This document shows, one piece after another, positions 34,401-46,400 of a stretch of DNA of 64,000 bases. The stretch is taken from positions 127,639,444 through 127,703,443 of the forward strand of contig NC_135719.1 of NCBI RefSeq assembly GCF_964656455.1, given 5' to 3'. Numbering within the stretch: the first letter of the stretch is position 1; each line of letters begins with the position of its first letter. The position numbers and the translations under genes were made by a program. The stretch comes from Halichoerus grypus (Eukaryota > Chordata > Mammalia > Carnivora > Phocidae). The notes below the pieces were generated by a model. It was not told the origin of the DNA. It saw only the letters and a list, made by a program, of their open reading frames with translations, and did not search any database.

Positions 34401-37400
34401 GCTTTCTTCAAGCCCAGCTAGTATCTTTAAAGTGATGATTCTGAACTCTAGATCTGACATTGTACTAATGTCCGTATTGAGTAGGTCCCTGGCAGTCGGT
34501 ACTACCTCTTGTTCTTTTTGTTGAGGTGATTTTTTCCGTCTTGTCATTTTGTGCAGAGGAGAATAGATTAATGAGAGAACACAATGCTAGCAGGGTAACA
34601 AGGTCCCCAGAAAATATACTCTAAACAAATCAGAAAAGACCTGAAGCAGTGGGAAAACAAAGGGAAAGAGAGAAAAAAAGAAAAAAAAAAGAAAAAGATA
34701 AAGATAAAAACAAACAAAAACAGAACAAAACAAAACAAAACAAAAAAACAGAATGTGACCAAATATGATCAGGCTGGTATATAGATCAGTGCCACACACT
34801 AGATTTTGGGTGTATTTTGGTCTGTTAAAAGAAAGTGCCTCCCAAAATTTTAAAGAAAGAAAAACTTATATATGTACAAAAATAAGGGTTGATATGATGA
34901 AGGGATGGAATATGACTGTAAAGATGGAAATTATAAAAAATTTTATAAAAGGAATTGATAAGAAGTTGTTTGAAAAAAGAAAAGAAGAGGATTTAAAAAA
35001 CAAAAAAGGGAGAGAATGTGATCAGGCAGGGGAGTAGAAAAAAACCATACACTAGAGATTTAGCATTATTTTGATCTGTTAGAAGAAACTATCTCAAAAT
35101 TTTAAAGAGAGAACAACTTATATATATATGCCAAAAATACGGGTGACTACTATGAAGGGATAGAATATGACTCTAAAAATGAAAAATAAAAATGTTTTTT
35201 AAAAAAGGGATTGATAAGATGTTGGTTGAAAAAGGGAAAAAGAAAAATTAAAAAAAAAAAAAGAAAAAAAGACAGTTAAAAAAAAATTAACTTTGAAAGA
35301 CTAAAGAATCATGGTAAAAAAGCCATGAATTCTATGTGCATGATTCCCCTAGCGCTGGAGTTCTGCCGTTCTCATTGATCGGTAAACTTGGTCTTGGCTG
35401 GCTGTTCTCGCTGATCTTCTGGGGGAGGGGCCTGTTGCCGTGGTTCCCAAATGTCTTTGCCGGAGGCGGAATTGCCCCGCCCTTGCCCGGTCCGGGCTAA
35501 GTAATCTGCTCGGGTTTGCTCTCCGGAGCTTTTGTTCCCTGCAAGCTTTCCGTACAGCTTTGGAGGCGGAGAGTGAAAATGGCGGCCTCCCAATCTCCTT
35601 CCCGGAGGAGCCGAGAACTCGGGCCCCGCTCCTCAGTGAGCCCCCAGAGGAAAACCGTCAGTCACTCCCGTCTCCCCGGTCTCCGGCCGCACTCCGTGCT
35701 CACCCGGCCTGTGACCGAGCGTTTCTATCTCTGGTACCCGACCCTGGGTGGAGTCTCCAAACCCAGCAGATCCCTGCGGTGCGCTTCCACACCTCTCCTC
35801 CCGGGGGGAAGAAAGGGAGTCTCCCCGGATCTGCCGCTTGTTGGGTCCCTGCTGGAGGAGCAGTGGCCCGACTGTGCCGCAGATCACGGTTTATGACAAC
35901 CCCGAGCTGAGAGCCCGCGCCTCGGCTCCGTCTCTGCAGCCGGCTTCCCCGCTCCAATACCTGGGAGCTCTGCCGCACTCAGGCACCCCCGGTCTTTCTG
36001 TGACCCCGAGGGTCCTGAGACCACACTGTCCCACGAGGGTTCCACCCCCCACTTAGCCACCGGAGTGACGTCCCTCAGCGGAGCAGACTTCTAAAAGTTC
36101 CGATTTTGTGCTCCGCTGCTCAATCACTTGTCAGAAGCGGCTGATGGAGGCCCCTCCCCCGCCATCTATCCTCCCGAATATCGCCTCGGATTCACTTCTC
36201 CGCACGTCCTACCTTCCAGAAAGTGGTTGCTTTTCTGTTCAGAGAGTTCTTGCTATTCTTTTCTTCGATCTCCTGTTGAGTTTGTAGGTGTTCAGAATGG
36301 TTTAATCCCTATCCAGCTGAATTCCTGAGAGGAGACGAAATCCAGGTCTCCTACTCCTCCGCCATCTTGCTCCCTCAATCCAGAACCTGCATTTCTAATA
36401 AGCTCCGCAGAGATGGGGATGCTGAATGAGGGACCACACTTTGAAAAACACTATTCTAGCCAAAATTAAAAAACAAAACAAAATACCTTCCATCTTTCTA
36501 GATCAATAAAGGATTATTTTATTCTTGATGGAGAACTCATACTATTAAATCAAAATTAGATCGATCTAAACAAATAAAGGTAACAACAATGAGGCTCTAA
36601 AAAGAATTCAGGGCGCACCTGGGTGGCTCAGTCAGTTAAGGAGTTGCTCTTGATTTCGGTTCAGGTCATGATCTCAGCGTTGTGAGATCAAGCCCCATGC
36701 CAGACTCCACACTAAGGATGGAGCCTGCTTGAGATTCTCTCTCTCCCTCTCCCTCTGCCTCTCCCCTCCACCACCCTCTCTAAAATAATAAATAAATAAA
36801 TAAAAATAATTCAGAAAGCAATGCTATTTTAGACATTCGATATAGTATCACCAAGCTGCTTTTCCATCAAGAGTCAGTCTAATGTTCCTTAAGAATGGGG
36901 CATACACTGGGGCGCCTGGGTGGCTCAGTCGTTAAGAATGGGGCATACACTATTAGAATTAACAGGTTTTAACAATAAAATCATCAAAATCATAGTAATA
37001 ATCAAGCATGAATAGAATCATCCTATATTACACCTTTTAAAATTTGTTCCTTTTTTAGAAAACCAAAAGAACATCTCTTTTCTACCTTAATTGTATCACT
37101 ATGAGGAAGGCTTTGGGCTTTGCCTTGTATTATTGAGGGGGACCGGTGTAAGGGTATAAAACCATTAAGCCCAGGCCACCTAACAAAAAGGAAAAAAAAA
37201 GCTTAAAGACTTGTGTAGTGAAAGAATAGTTGTGATCATTGAGTGCACCATTTTGAGGATGATTCTATACACACACACGTTTTGTTTACACAAAAAACGT
37301 GTTAGACCCATGTAGGTTTAAGATTCCACCCCTCTGTGAACATAATTTCAATTCTTTTCTTTGTATGGAATTTCTGGTAGGAAAGTAACAATAATTATTA

Positions 37401-40400
37401 AGACTGGCCTTCAAGACGTGAGAGTAGGACTGGCCAACACTAGCTACTTCCTGTCTCAGCACTACTTAGGGACTATTCTGGTCCCTGTGGGCTTTGGGTA
37501 ACAAAGATTTCAAAAAATTCAGTCTTGAACACTGAATAGTTTAAGGCCAAAACCAAGTTTAATGCACTCCCAGATGATTTTCAAGCAGGAAATACTGACA
37601 GATTAATAAGGGGGATGGGCTGTTTTCTTTTTAAACCTGACTTGTCCAAAAGGAGGCCAGGAAGGTTCAGTGCCAATAGAGCTGCCATATCCACTCCAAG
37701 AACGCAAGGGATATGTTGGCACCTAACTTTAAATCTTTATCCAATTATCCAAAAGAATGTTTCCAAGCAAGTATGACCCTGATTATTGGTTCTCACTGCA
37801 AACAGAAAACACGCTATGCTCCCTGCCCCTGCTGTGGCTCCAAGCACTGGCAGGAGGATGGGTGAGCTGGCCACCTTCTCCCCTGGTGAATGTGCCGACA
37901 CAGCAACTTGCTCACTTTCTGTCATGGATAAGTGCTTTATGTAAGTGCTGGTATTTCAGCAATCATGTCCTCTAGTGCTGCTTTCAACTGCACCCTAACT
38001 GGGTGGAAATGAACTGTCCTGCCTGTCCACTCTTTGTGCAGTGGTAGTTTGAGTGTCATAACTAAGCACTGGAATTTCCTTTTCTTCCTTGCTTCAAGGG
38101 ACTTTAGTGAATCATTATGAAAGCAAAAGTACTCCGGGCAGAAAACGTCTAAGGTTGTTTATGATAAAAAGCCTTAAAAATCCTATTACAGATACTTGTT
38201 TTTTCAATCATTTTTTTAAAGTTTTATTTATTTAAGTGATCTCTACACCCAACGTGGGGCTCAAACTCATGATCCCAAAATCAAGAGTTGCCTACTGACT
38301 GAGCCAGCTGCACACCCCGCTTTACTATGGTCTTCATGTGTAACTGATACATCTCCCTCTCTCTGACTTCACTCCTAAGCTCAGTTTCCTATTTCCAAAG
38401 GCATACTGGACATCTTTGCCGGGATACTCCACACGCATTTCAAAAACATTAATCCCCAAGCTACACTAAGGATTGTCTCTGCTCCTTCTCGTCCTCCAAT
38501 CCTATTTCCATTAAAAATCTTACTATATAATGTTACAATGAACATGGAGAGGCAGATATTTTTTTGAGACACTGATTTTTTTCCCCTTTGGATATATACC
38601 CAGAAGTGAAATTGCTGTATCCTCTGGTAATCCTTTTTTTTTTTTTTAAATAACAGTGGATTTTTTTTTTTTTTTTTAAGATTTTATTTATTTGACAGAG
38701 ACAGAGCGCACAAGCAGGGGGAGCGGCAGGCAGAGAGAGAGACAAGCAGACTCCCTGCTGAGCAGGGAGCCCGACGTGGGGCTTGATCTCAGGACCCTGA
38801 AATTACGATCTGAGCTGAAGGGAGACGCTTAACCAACTGAGCCACCCAGGTGCCCCTGGTAATCCTATTTTTAACTTTTGGAGGAACCTCCACTGTTTTA
38901 CATAAATTGCAACAGCCAAGACAAAGAAGCAACCTGAGTGTCCATTGGTGGATGAATGGATAAAGAAAACATGATACACAACATATAAATGAATACTATT
39001 CAGCCATAAAAAAGGAAATCCTGTCATTTGTGATAACATGAACCTTAAGGGCATTGTGCTAAGTGAAATGTTAGGGAAAGATAAACACTGTATGATCTTA
39101 CTTGTATGTGGTATCTAAAAAATCTAAACTTGCAGAAACAGAAAAGATTGAAAGCTGCCAAAGGTGAGGGTAGGTGGGTGTAGATAAATAAGTTCTGAGA
39201 ATCTAATGTAAAACATGGTGACTATAGTTAACAAAACTGTATTGCGTATTTGCTAAAAGAGTAAATCTTATTCTCATCACGAAAAAAAAAATTTATAACT
39301 ATGTGAGGTGACTTAACTTCCCAAGATAATCGTTTTGCAATATATAGATACCAAATCGTTATACACCTCGAACTAATGTAATATTAGTATCTAGGAATAG
39401 GAGTATCTTTGTTATTCACAGTGGGCCCGATGACCACAGCTAAGTATATGCTAAGGAGATGACTCAGGATGTGAGCCTGTCAGGCTAGAAAGACTAATCA
39501 TGTGATTAGAGGGATTGAGGCTTTCAGTCAAGTGATACTAGCTAAACCTCAGGGGCTGGGTAAAAATCATGTGACTAATAATTTAATCAATCATGCTTAA
39601 GTAGTGAAGCCCTCCAAAAAAAAACCTGAATACTAGGTTTGGGAGAGCTTCCTGGGAAGGTGACACATCCTGATTCCATGGAAGCTCTGCCTTCAGGACC
39701 CTCCCAGACATCACCCTACATGTTTCCTCATTGGGATGGTCCTGGTTTGCATCCTTTATAATACAACTGTAATTGTAAGTATGATTACATACTTGAATTT
39801 CTTAAATTCTGTGAGTTGTTCTAGTGACTTATGAACCTGAGGGGGTCACGGGAACTCCCCTGAATTTGTAACCAGTTGGTCAGAAGTGTGGGTAGCTTGG
39901 GATCTCCCAAACTTGTGGCTGGTGTCCTAAGTCAGGCTGGCCTGGTTGGAGACCATGGAGACCAGGCCCTTGTCGACTCTGAATGCTGAATGACTGCATC
40001 AGAACTGAACTGCAGTACTGCAGATGAGAAACTGTAAGAGAAGTGCCAGGATTTCTACACTCAATCAGAAAACAGACTGAAGAGGGGTGCCTGGATGGCT
40101 TGGTCAGTTAAACATCTGACTTTGGCTCATGGGGGCCCTGGGATAGAGCCCTGCATCAGGCTCCCTGCCAAGTGGGGAGTCTACTTGTCCCTCTGTCTGC
40201 CGCCCCCCACCGCCCAGCTCATGCACGTGCATGCACTCTCTCAAATAAATAAAATCGTAAAAAAAAGAAAACAGACTGAAGAGGCATGAGAACAGACACA
40301 AGGAGACACGGTAGGAGGCTAATGCGGTAAATGATGGTGGCTCAGACTAAGGCGGCCGTGATGGAGATGCTGAAAATTGATTTTATTTATTATGATGGTA

Positions 40401-43400
40401 GCCCTCCTATATTTGCAAAGAGTTGGATTTAAGATTTTTGAATGGCTGTATCGTGGCTGCATTCTACTGCTGGGGTATGTCCCACTTGATTTAGCTGATC
40501 TCTTGCTGACAGACACTTAGCTTGTTTCTCATTTTTTCCCATTATGAACAATGCTGCAATGAAGCTGCTTACACCTAACTACTGTCATCTTGTGCAAGAA
40601 TCTCTAGCTACGCTATTCACTCACAATGAACTCTGAACAAAACAGAACTGAGGTGTCCTACTTTTGTGAACAGACTTATTTTTCCTTCTAAGTTCAAGTA
40701 TTTCTTCATTTCCTACTGCAAAGTTTCTTCTTCCTTGACCATAGAAACCTAGAAAGTTAAGTGCAAAGGATCTTTAGAGGGCCTCTGGCTCAGCAGTTCT
40801 CAGTATGGGTATTATGGTCAATAATCAGAATCTCTAGGGAATCTTCTTCAATGACAGACCCTCTCCCTTTCTGACCTGCTCTGGGAAAGTGGTGAGAGCT
40901 GACGTACTGTCCAGGTGACTCCAACCATAATCTAATCACCTGAAATGGCTTATCCAGTCCAATCCCTTCGTTTCCCAGATGAGGAAACCAAAACACATAT
41001 CACACAGTGACAGGAGAACTAGTGTCCTAATCAATTTTCAATGCCACCACTTTCTTCCAACCCTTGACAACAGAAGGTAGGACCACCACATTTTTTATTT
41101 TTACTAATTCGCAAGACAAAAAAACCAAAACAAAAAAACAAAAAAAGCCCCTCACCATTGTTCACAGGATGATTTATTAAAGAGGTTCATCTGAATTATC
41201 TTAGAAGATGACAACTGGGACTTCTGCAGTCATTTGTCAGAAGGAAAAAAATCAATTACTTGAAAACACATGGTGGTTTAACCTCAAACTCTAAGCTCTC
41301 TAATTTCACTCAACCATGACCTTCCTTTACTTTACTCTCAGTTCTAAAGAAGACATCACTAAGAGCTTATAGAGGGCATTTCCCACTGCTCCTGTCTTTC
41401 TCATAACCTGCAGACCAAGAGGGCTTTAAAGGAAAACCAATGAATTTTAGTTTTCCTTTCCCCTTTCAACTAAAGGAAATCTTCTATTTCCCCTGCTGGA
41501 ATTAGTATGACACAGTTTCTGAAAACAACCATTAGAGATCCTAAGTCCAAATAGAACACACAAAGCCAGCACAGTGGTTTTAATGGACTGTTGTGAAGAT
41601 TTCTCGCATATTACCTTGTTTAATCCTCACACTGTTAAATAAGGGAAGGACTACTATGAGGCATAGAAAGGTTAAGAAACTTGCTCAAATTTACATACCT
41701 AGTAAGTGGCAGACCAGGGATGTGAACCCAGGCGATCGGACTCTAGACCTAGTGCTTTACGTCACTAAAGCCTTTATAGTTTGGCCCTAGCCTACTTCTT
41801 CTGCTTCATTTCTTGCCAATTCTATCCATCACTTCCAGGAAGCATCTTCTATAAACTACCTCCAATCTGGCCACCTGAGTGACTATTCCCATAATATCTT
41901 ATAAACTCTATCTCTGTACCTGCCAAACTATTTAATTATATGTCTCTGCCCTCAACTAACCTACAAATTCCTTGAAAGCAGGAACTGTGTCTTATCTGTC
42001 GTTGAATCTCTAACACTCAAGCACGGTATCTGACGCATGGTAGAAACTCAATAGGTATTTGTTGAATAAACACATGAACTCCCACATTCTACACTATTTC
42101 ACAGAACAACTTACTCTGCCTTGAATATTACCTCTTTGCTCCGTCTGCTTTCTCTACCCCAAACAGCCTTCTTGCTCTTCTGATAGGTAAACTCCTAATC
42201 ATTTTTGAAGATCCAGTTCAAATGGACAGAGGAGAAAGAGGATAATAGACCCAATTAAAAAATATTTTCTTCTTCTTTGACACTTCTGCCTAGAGGAATT
42301 ATTTCTCCCTCTGTCCCCCATAGCATTTTTCTGAACACTTACTCTAACACTTTCTAAGCTCTGTTAGAATTATTCCTGTTGACACTGAGTTCCTGCCATA
42401 GACTATGCACTCCTGAGTACAAAGACAGTGTCCTATGAATGGTTTATCTCCAGTGCTTAGCATCATGCCCGGTACACAATTAACCCTCAATAAATATTTG
42501 TGGAATGATGGGGCACCTGACTTTAAAAAAATTATATATTTGTGAATGAATAAAGGTTGATTCAACATTAAGGTGCAAACATTAGTTCTCATGAGGAATA
42601 ACTAAAAAACTGCTAGTAGCACTGACTTCATCTAGGAGAGTAGAAATAAAGAGCTTTTAGTGTTAAATTTTTCCAGGATATCACAAGTCTTCAAAGGAAC
42701 TCATGTTATTTTTTTTAAAGACTTTATTTTTTTAAGTGATCTCCAAACCCAATGTGGGGCTTGAACTCACAACTCCAAAATCAAGAGTTGCATGCTCTAC
42801 CATCTGAGCCAGCCAGGTGCTCCTGGAACTCACTTTAAGTAGAAAAAGGGCTGAAGCTGAATGAAGATGGACCAGCTGATGATTAATGAGGATGAACTCG
42901 AGATTCAAGCTATGATAAGGAAATCTTCAAAATGGATCTCAATTGAATGTAACTGTCAAGCATCTGTACAGATGTTCCCAGGGGAAAGAATATAATTGTG
43001 CTGTTTTTGCATGGAAACAAGGAAAAAACAGGTCAGTTACTTTCACTGCATTGCTCTGGAGTAGGTCCCCTAAAGATATGCAGTGAGCCGAGTTGAATAC
43101 GAACACTTACCTCAGAAACTCTTTGCTCTGTTCCCAGAGGTCCTGAGTCTCTTCTTGGGTCATGTGCTTGTCTAGGTTACACACATTTGGTTTCTGGGAA
43201 TATAACTTAAGGCATTGCTTCACCCAGTGCCACTGGTAACCTGGGAGGAAGGGGTTTGGGATAAAAATAAATCCTATACAAAAGGACAGGTGGGGAAAAA
43301 AGGAGAGGAGGAAATTCTCCATCAGTTATTGAGATAATTTATTTTTGTTGACATCCTTATACCCACTACTTTATTCCCTATCCCCTTTTGCTCATGTTTT

Positions 43401-46400
43401 GTGGCTTCCACATTTATAAGTAAATGTTCTCATCCCTATTCTCCGATTTTAGAGGAAGGGAAGAAAGAAACAAATTCTCAAGAGAAACAAATATTCCACA
43501 ACCATCAACTGTTACCCCAAAGCGAACTTTAGAATTGGTAATGTCAAAAGTCACTGCTCAAATCTGCACCAGGTATTTATTGTTTATAAAGGTGGTAGCT
43601 GCTTCCTGCAATTACTACCTGTGATAGCTCAGTGTCCCCCCTTGGCCTTCTTTGTTTTCCAGTATCTGGCTAACAATTCTTATATTAAGTTCCCTCAGCT
43701 AAAATAACTGGTGTGACTTCTGCCTATGATTGAAATCTGACTGACAGAACAGGGAAGAAAGAGGCTGTGAAGTACATCTGCTCAGTATGGCATGACGCAG
43801 ATACCTACAGCATGTGTGCTGAAAAGATCTTCTGGGACCTGGAAAGTAATCTAATGTCATTCTTCTCCTGTGGCGAAGACGAATAACAATTTAGCTGGAA
43901 TTCTATGCAGGGTAAGGATCCATTTAACAAACACACACTATGTACTTTCTTAAGAATTAGAGATGGGGGCGCCTGGGTGGCTCAGTCGGTTAAGCGGCTG
44001 CCTTCGGCTCAGGTCATGATCCCAGGGTCCTGGGATCGAGCCCCACGTTGGGCTCCCTGCTCAGTGGAGAGTCTGCTTCTCCCTCTCTCTCTGCCTACTT
44101 GTGCTCTCTCTCTATCTCTCTGTCAAATAAATAAATAAAATCTTAAAAAAAAAAAAAAGAATTAGAGATGAAAAACTGTCCTTAGTGAAGCCCCTGGAGA
44201 CGGGACAGCAGAGACTGTTCGCAGACAATGCCTTGTGGAAGCCTGGCTATGAAAGGAAACAAAGGTTGAAGAGCAGTCATGGAAGAATAAAGAATTTAAG
44301 GGGAGAGTTTATGATTTTTAGGGTTGGGAAAGGCCGAAGCATGCTTACAGATAATGCGAAAGAACCAGCAGAGAGGAACTGGTTGAAACAGAAGAGAGGA
44401 AAGGAGCAGAGCAAGGTCTTGAAAGCTGGAAGGGGTGAAAGAATGTGGGATCGAAAAGGTGAAGGGCCTGGCTTTTAACAGAAGGTGTTCCTCTAAAATT
44501 GGAGGACAGGAGTAAGAACATTTTTTTCTGAGTGTGGAGGCCACTTCTGCATTTCATGCACCAGCAAAATTCTCCAAGTAATTTATTTATTTATTTTTTA
44601 AAGATTTTATTTATTTATTTGACAGAGAGACATAGCGAGAGAGGGAACACAAGCAGGGGGAGTGGGAGAGGGAGAAGCAGGCTTCCTGCTGAGCAGGGAG
44701 CCCGATGTGGGGCTCGATCCCAGGACCCTGGGATCATGACCTGAGCCGAAGGCAGACGCTTAACGACTGAGCCACCCAGGCGCCCCTCTCCAAGTAATTT
44801 AAAAGTGTGACAGAACTGTCAATATTTTGAGAGGAAAAAAAAAAGATATGAAAAAACCCCCCAACTTACCCACTTATCAGCATTATTTCACAAAATAAAG
44901 ATTATAACATTCCCTAAAATATCAGATTAAAGGAAGAATACTGCTGACCCAGTGACAGGAAAATGAATACCTTTTTAGGCAGTCCACTCTAGACAACTGT
45001 TGCCTTTCTTTTATTGAATTTGCCTCCTTTTAATTTTCATGCATTGATCTTAGGTTTGAACACACAGAGCAACCCCCAAATTAGTTTCTCATTCTTCAAA
45101 AATACCTCTAGCTTTCTGGCTAACATTTATTAATCATTTACTATGTGCCATGCAAGGGGTGTAGCTCAGTGGTAGAGCGCATGCTTAGCATTTACTATGT
45201 GCCAGGCATGGGCTTAAGTACTTTACAATGTACTCACGTTTAATCTTCACAATAACCTTACAAAGTGAGCACCTTTTTATACACATTTTACTTATCAGGA
45301 AACTGAGGCCAAGAAAGATTAAGAAACTTGCCCAAGGTCATATAGTGGATGGTACAGCCATGACTTGAACCCAGGTAGCCTCATGTCAGAACCTAGGCCT
45401 TAACCACTAGTATATAATGCTCCCATCCCTTTGTGTGTATGACAACTTTTCAAATGTTGGATGCTGTCAGGTTCCCTCTCAGCTTCACTCTTCTTTCAGA
45501 CCCATGACTTCCTGCTCATTCTTTTAAGGACAGGTCGTGGTTACTCAAGTTCCTTCACAACAAGCAGAATCCAGAAGTAAACACAATCCTTCTGATCAAG
45601 TCTGAATAAGAGATGGTCATTTCCCATGTTCTGGACATTACACTTCTATTAAATACAGCTTCAAATGTCAGGGAAGACAGAATGAAGTCTCTAAGGACAT
45701 AATGAGGTACCAACTCACAAAATGTGGCCTAAGTGTGAAATCCTAGAAAACCTCAAAATCAATACACCTATTTGGACAATAGATAAACCAAAGTGGGATT
45801 GATAACTCTGTGGTCTTAACAATTTGTTAAGAAAAGAGGGCATGGAAACAGAGAAATAGGGCCTTGAAAACAGGAGGTAGGCCTGAAAGGTCAAGGGCAG
45901 CCTTCAAGAACAAAAAGTACATAAAAGACTACTGGTGATGCACGCTCCTCATTCACCCAAACTCACGGGAAGCCACGCTTTCATACATAAAAGCCATCAT
46001 TTGACTACTCTTTCACGAAGAACTGAAGTGCACGAGGCCTTTTAGGGAAGTATTGAAACTGTTATACCATCCTACGTTATTAACAAATATATCAGTGGTC
46101 ATAATGTATTAAGAGCTGTAACACAGACCTGGCCCATGGCATAATGAAAATTAGTATTTTTTAGGGATTTTTTCTTGCTTTTAATCTGTATTTGAAATCA
46201 CAAAATACAATGTTAACCTTATGTCCTCTCCAAGAAAAAGGATGACAGATAAAGGATTATTTGACCAAATAAGGCATTTCTGTATTTTCTTTTTTATTTA
46301 ATTAATTTAATTATTTGAGAGAATGAGAGCATGAGAGGGGGGAGGGTCAGAGGGAGAAGCAGGCTCCCCACTGAGCAGGGAGCCTAATACGGGTCTCGAT

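Larger units (their letters stand above)
29294..36381 (-). mobile_element. Full-length carnivore L1 retrotransposon (inactive)
   Basis: 7.1-kb L1 on the minus strand in ALKBH1 intron 3 (same orientation as the gene). The right end begins with the usual head, reading on the minus strand GGAGCAAGATGGCGGAGGAG; the A-rich tail is at 29294-29312 (T-run on plus). Flanked by a perfect 15-bp target duplication agaacctgcatttct at 29279-29293 and 36382-36396. Minus-strand junction CTTATT/AGAAAT fits the L1 endonuclease preference. Order: 5' UTR 34548-36381, ORF1 33655-34547, ORF2 29758-33573, 3' UTR 29294-29757. Both ORFs are broken, so it cannot move on its own. Confidence 0.96.
26519..43110 (-). other. 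ALKBH1 intron 3 (16.6 kb)
   Basis: Largest intron; carries the SINE pair at 26.7-27.2 kb, L2-type remnants (about 27850-28330 minus; 41790-42070 and 42110-42510 plus), the full-length L1, a twin-primed old L1, an L1-like antisense fragment at about 40420-40565, a MIR (minus, about 41585-41740) and several SINEs. No exon-like segment seen. Confidence 0.75.

Noticed and set aside
34587..34799. Hydrophobic F-rich minus-strand frames
   Set aside because: Translation of the A/T-rich part of the L1 5' UTR, low complexity, not membrane proteins.
42110..42592. Exon-like open stretch in ALKBH1 intron 3
   Set aside because: Explained by L2 3' ends and does not match any ALKBH1 residues; the six exons already give the full protein.
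45156..45192. Functional tRNA-Ala gene
   Set aside because: Only the 5' half is present; no T arm, no B box, no 3' acceptor strand.
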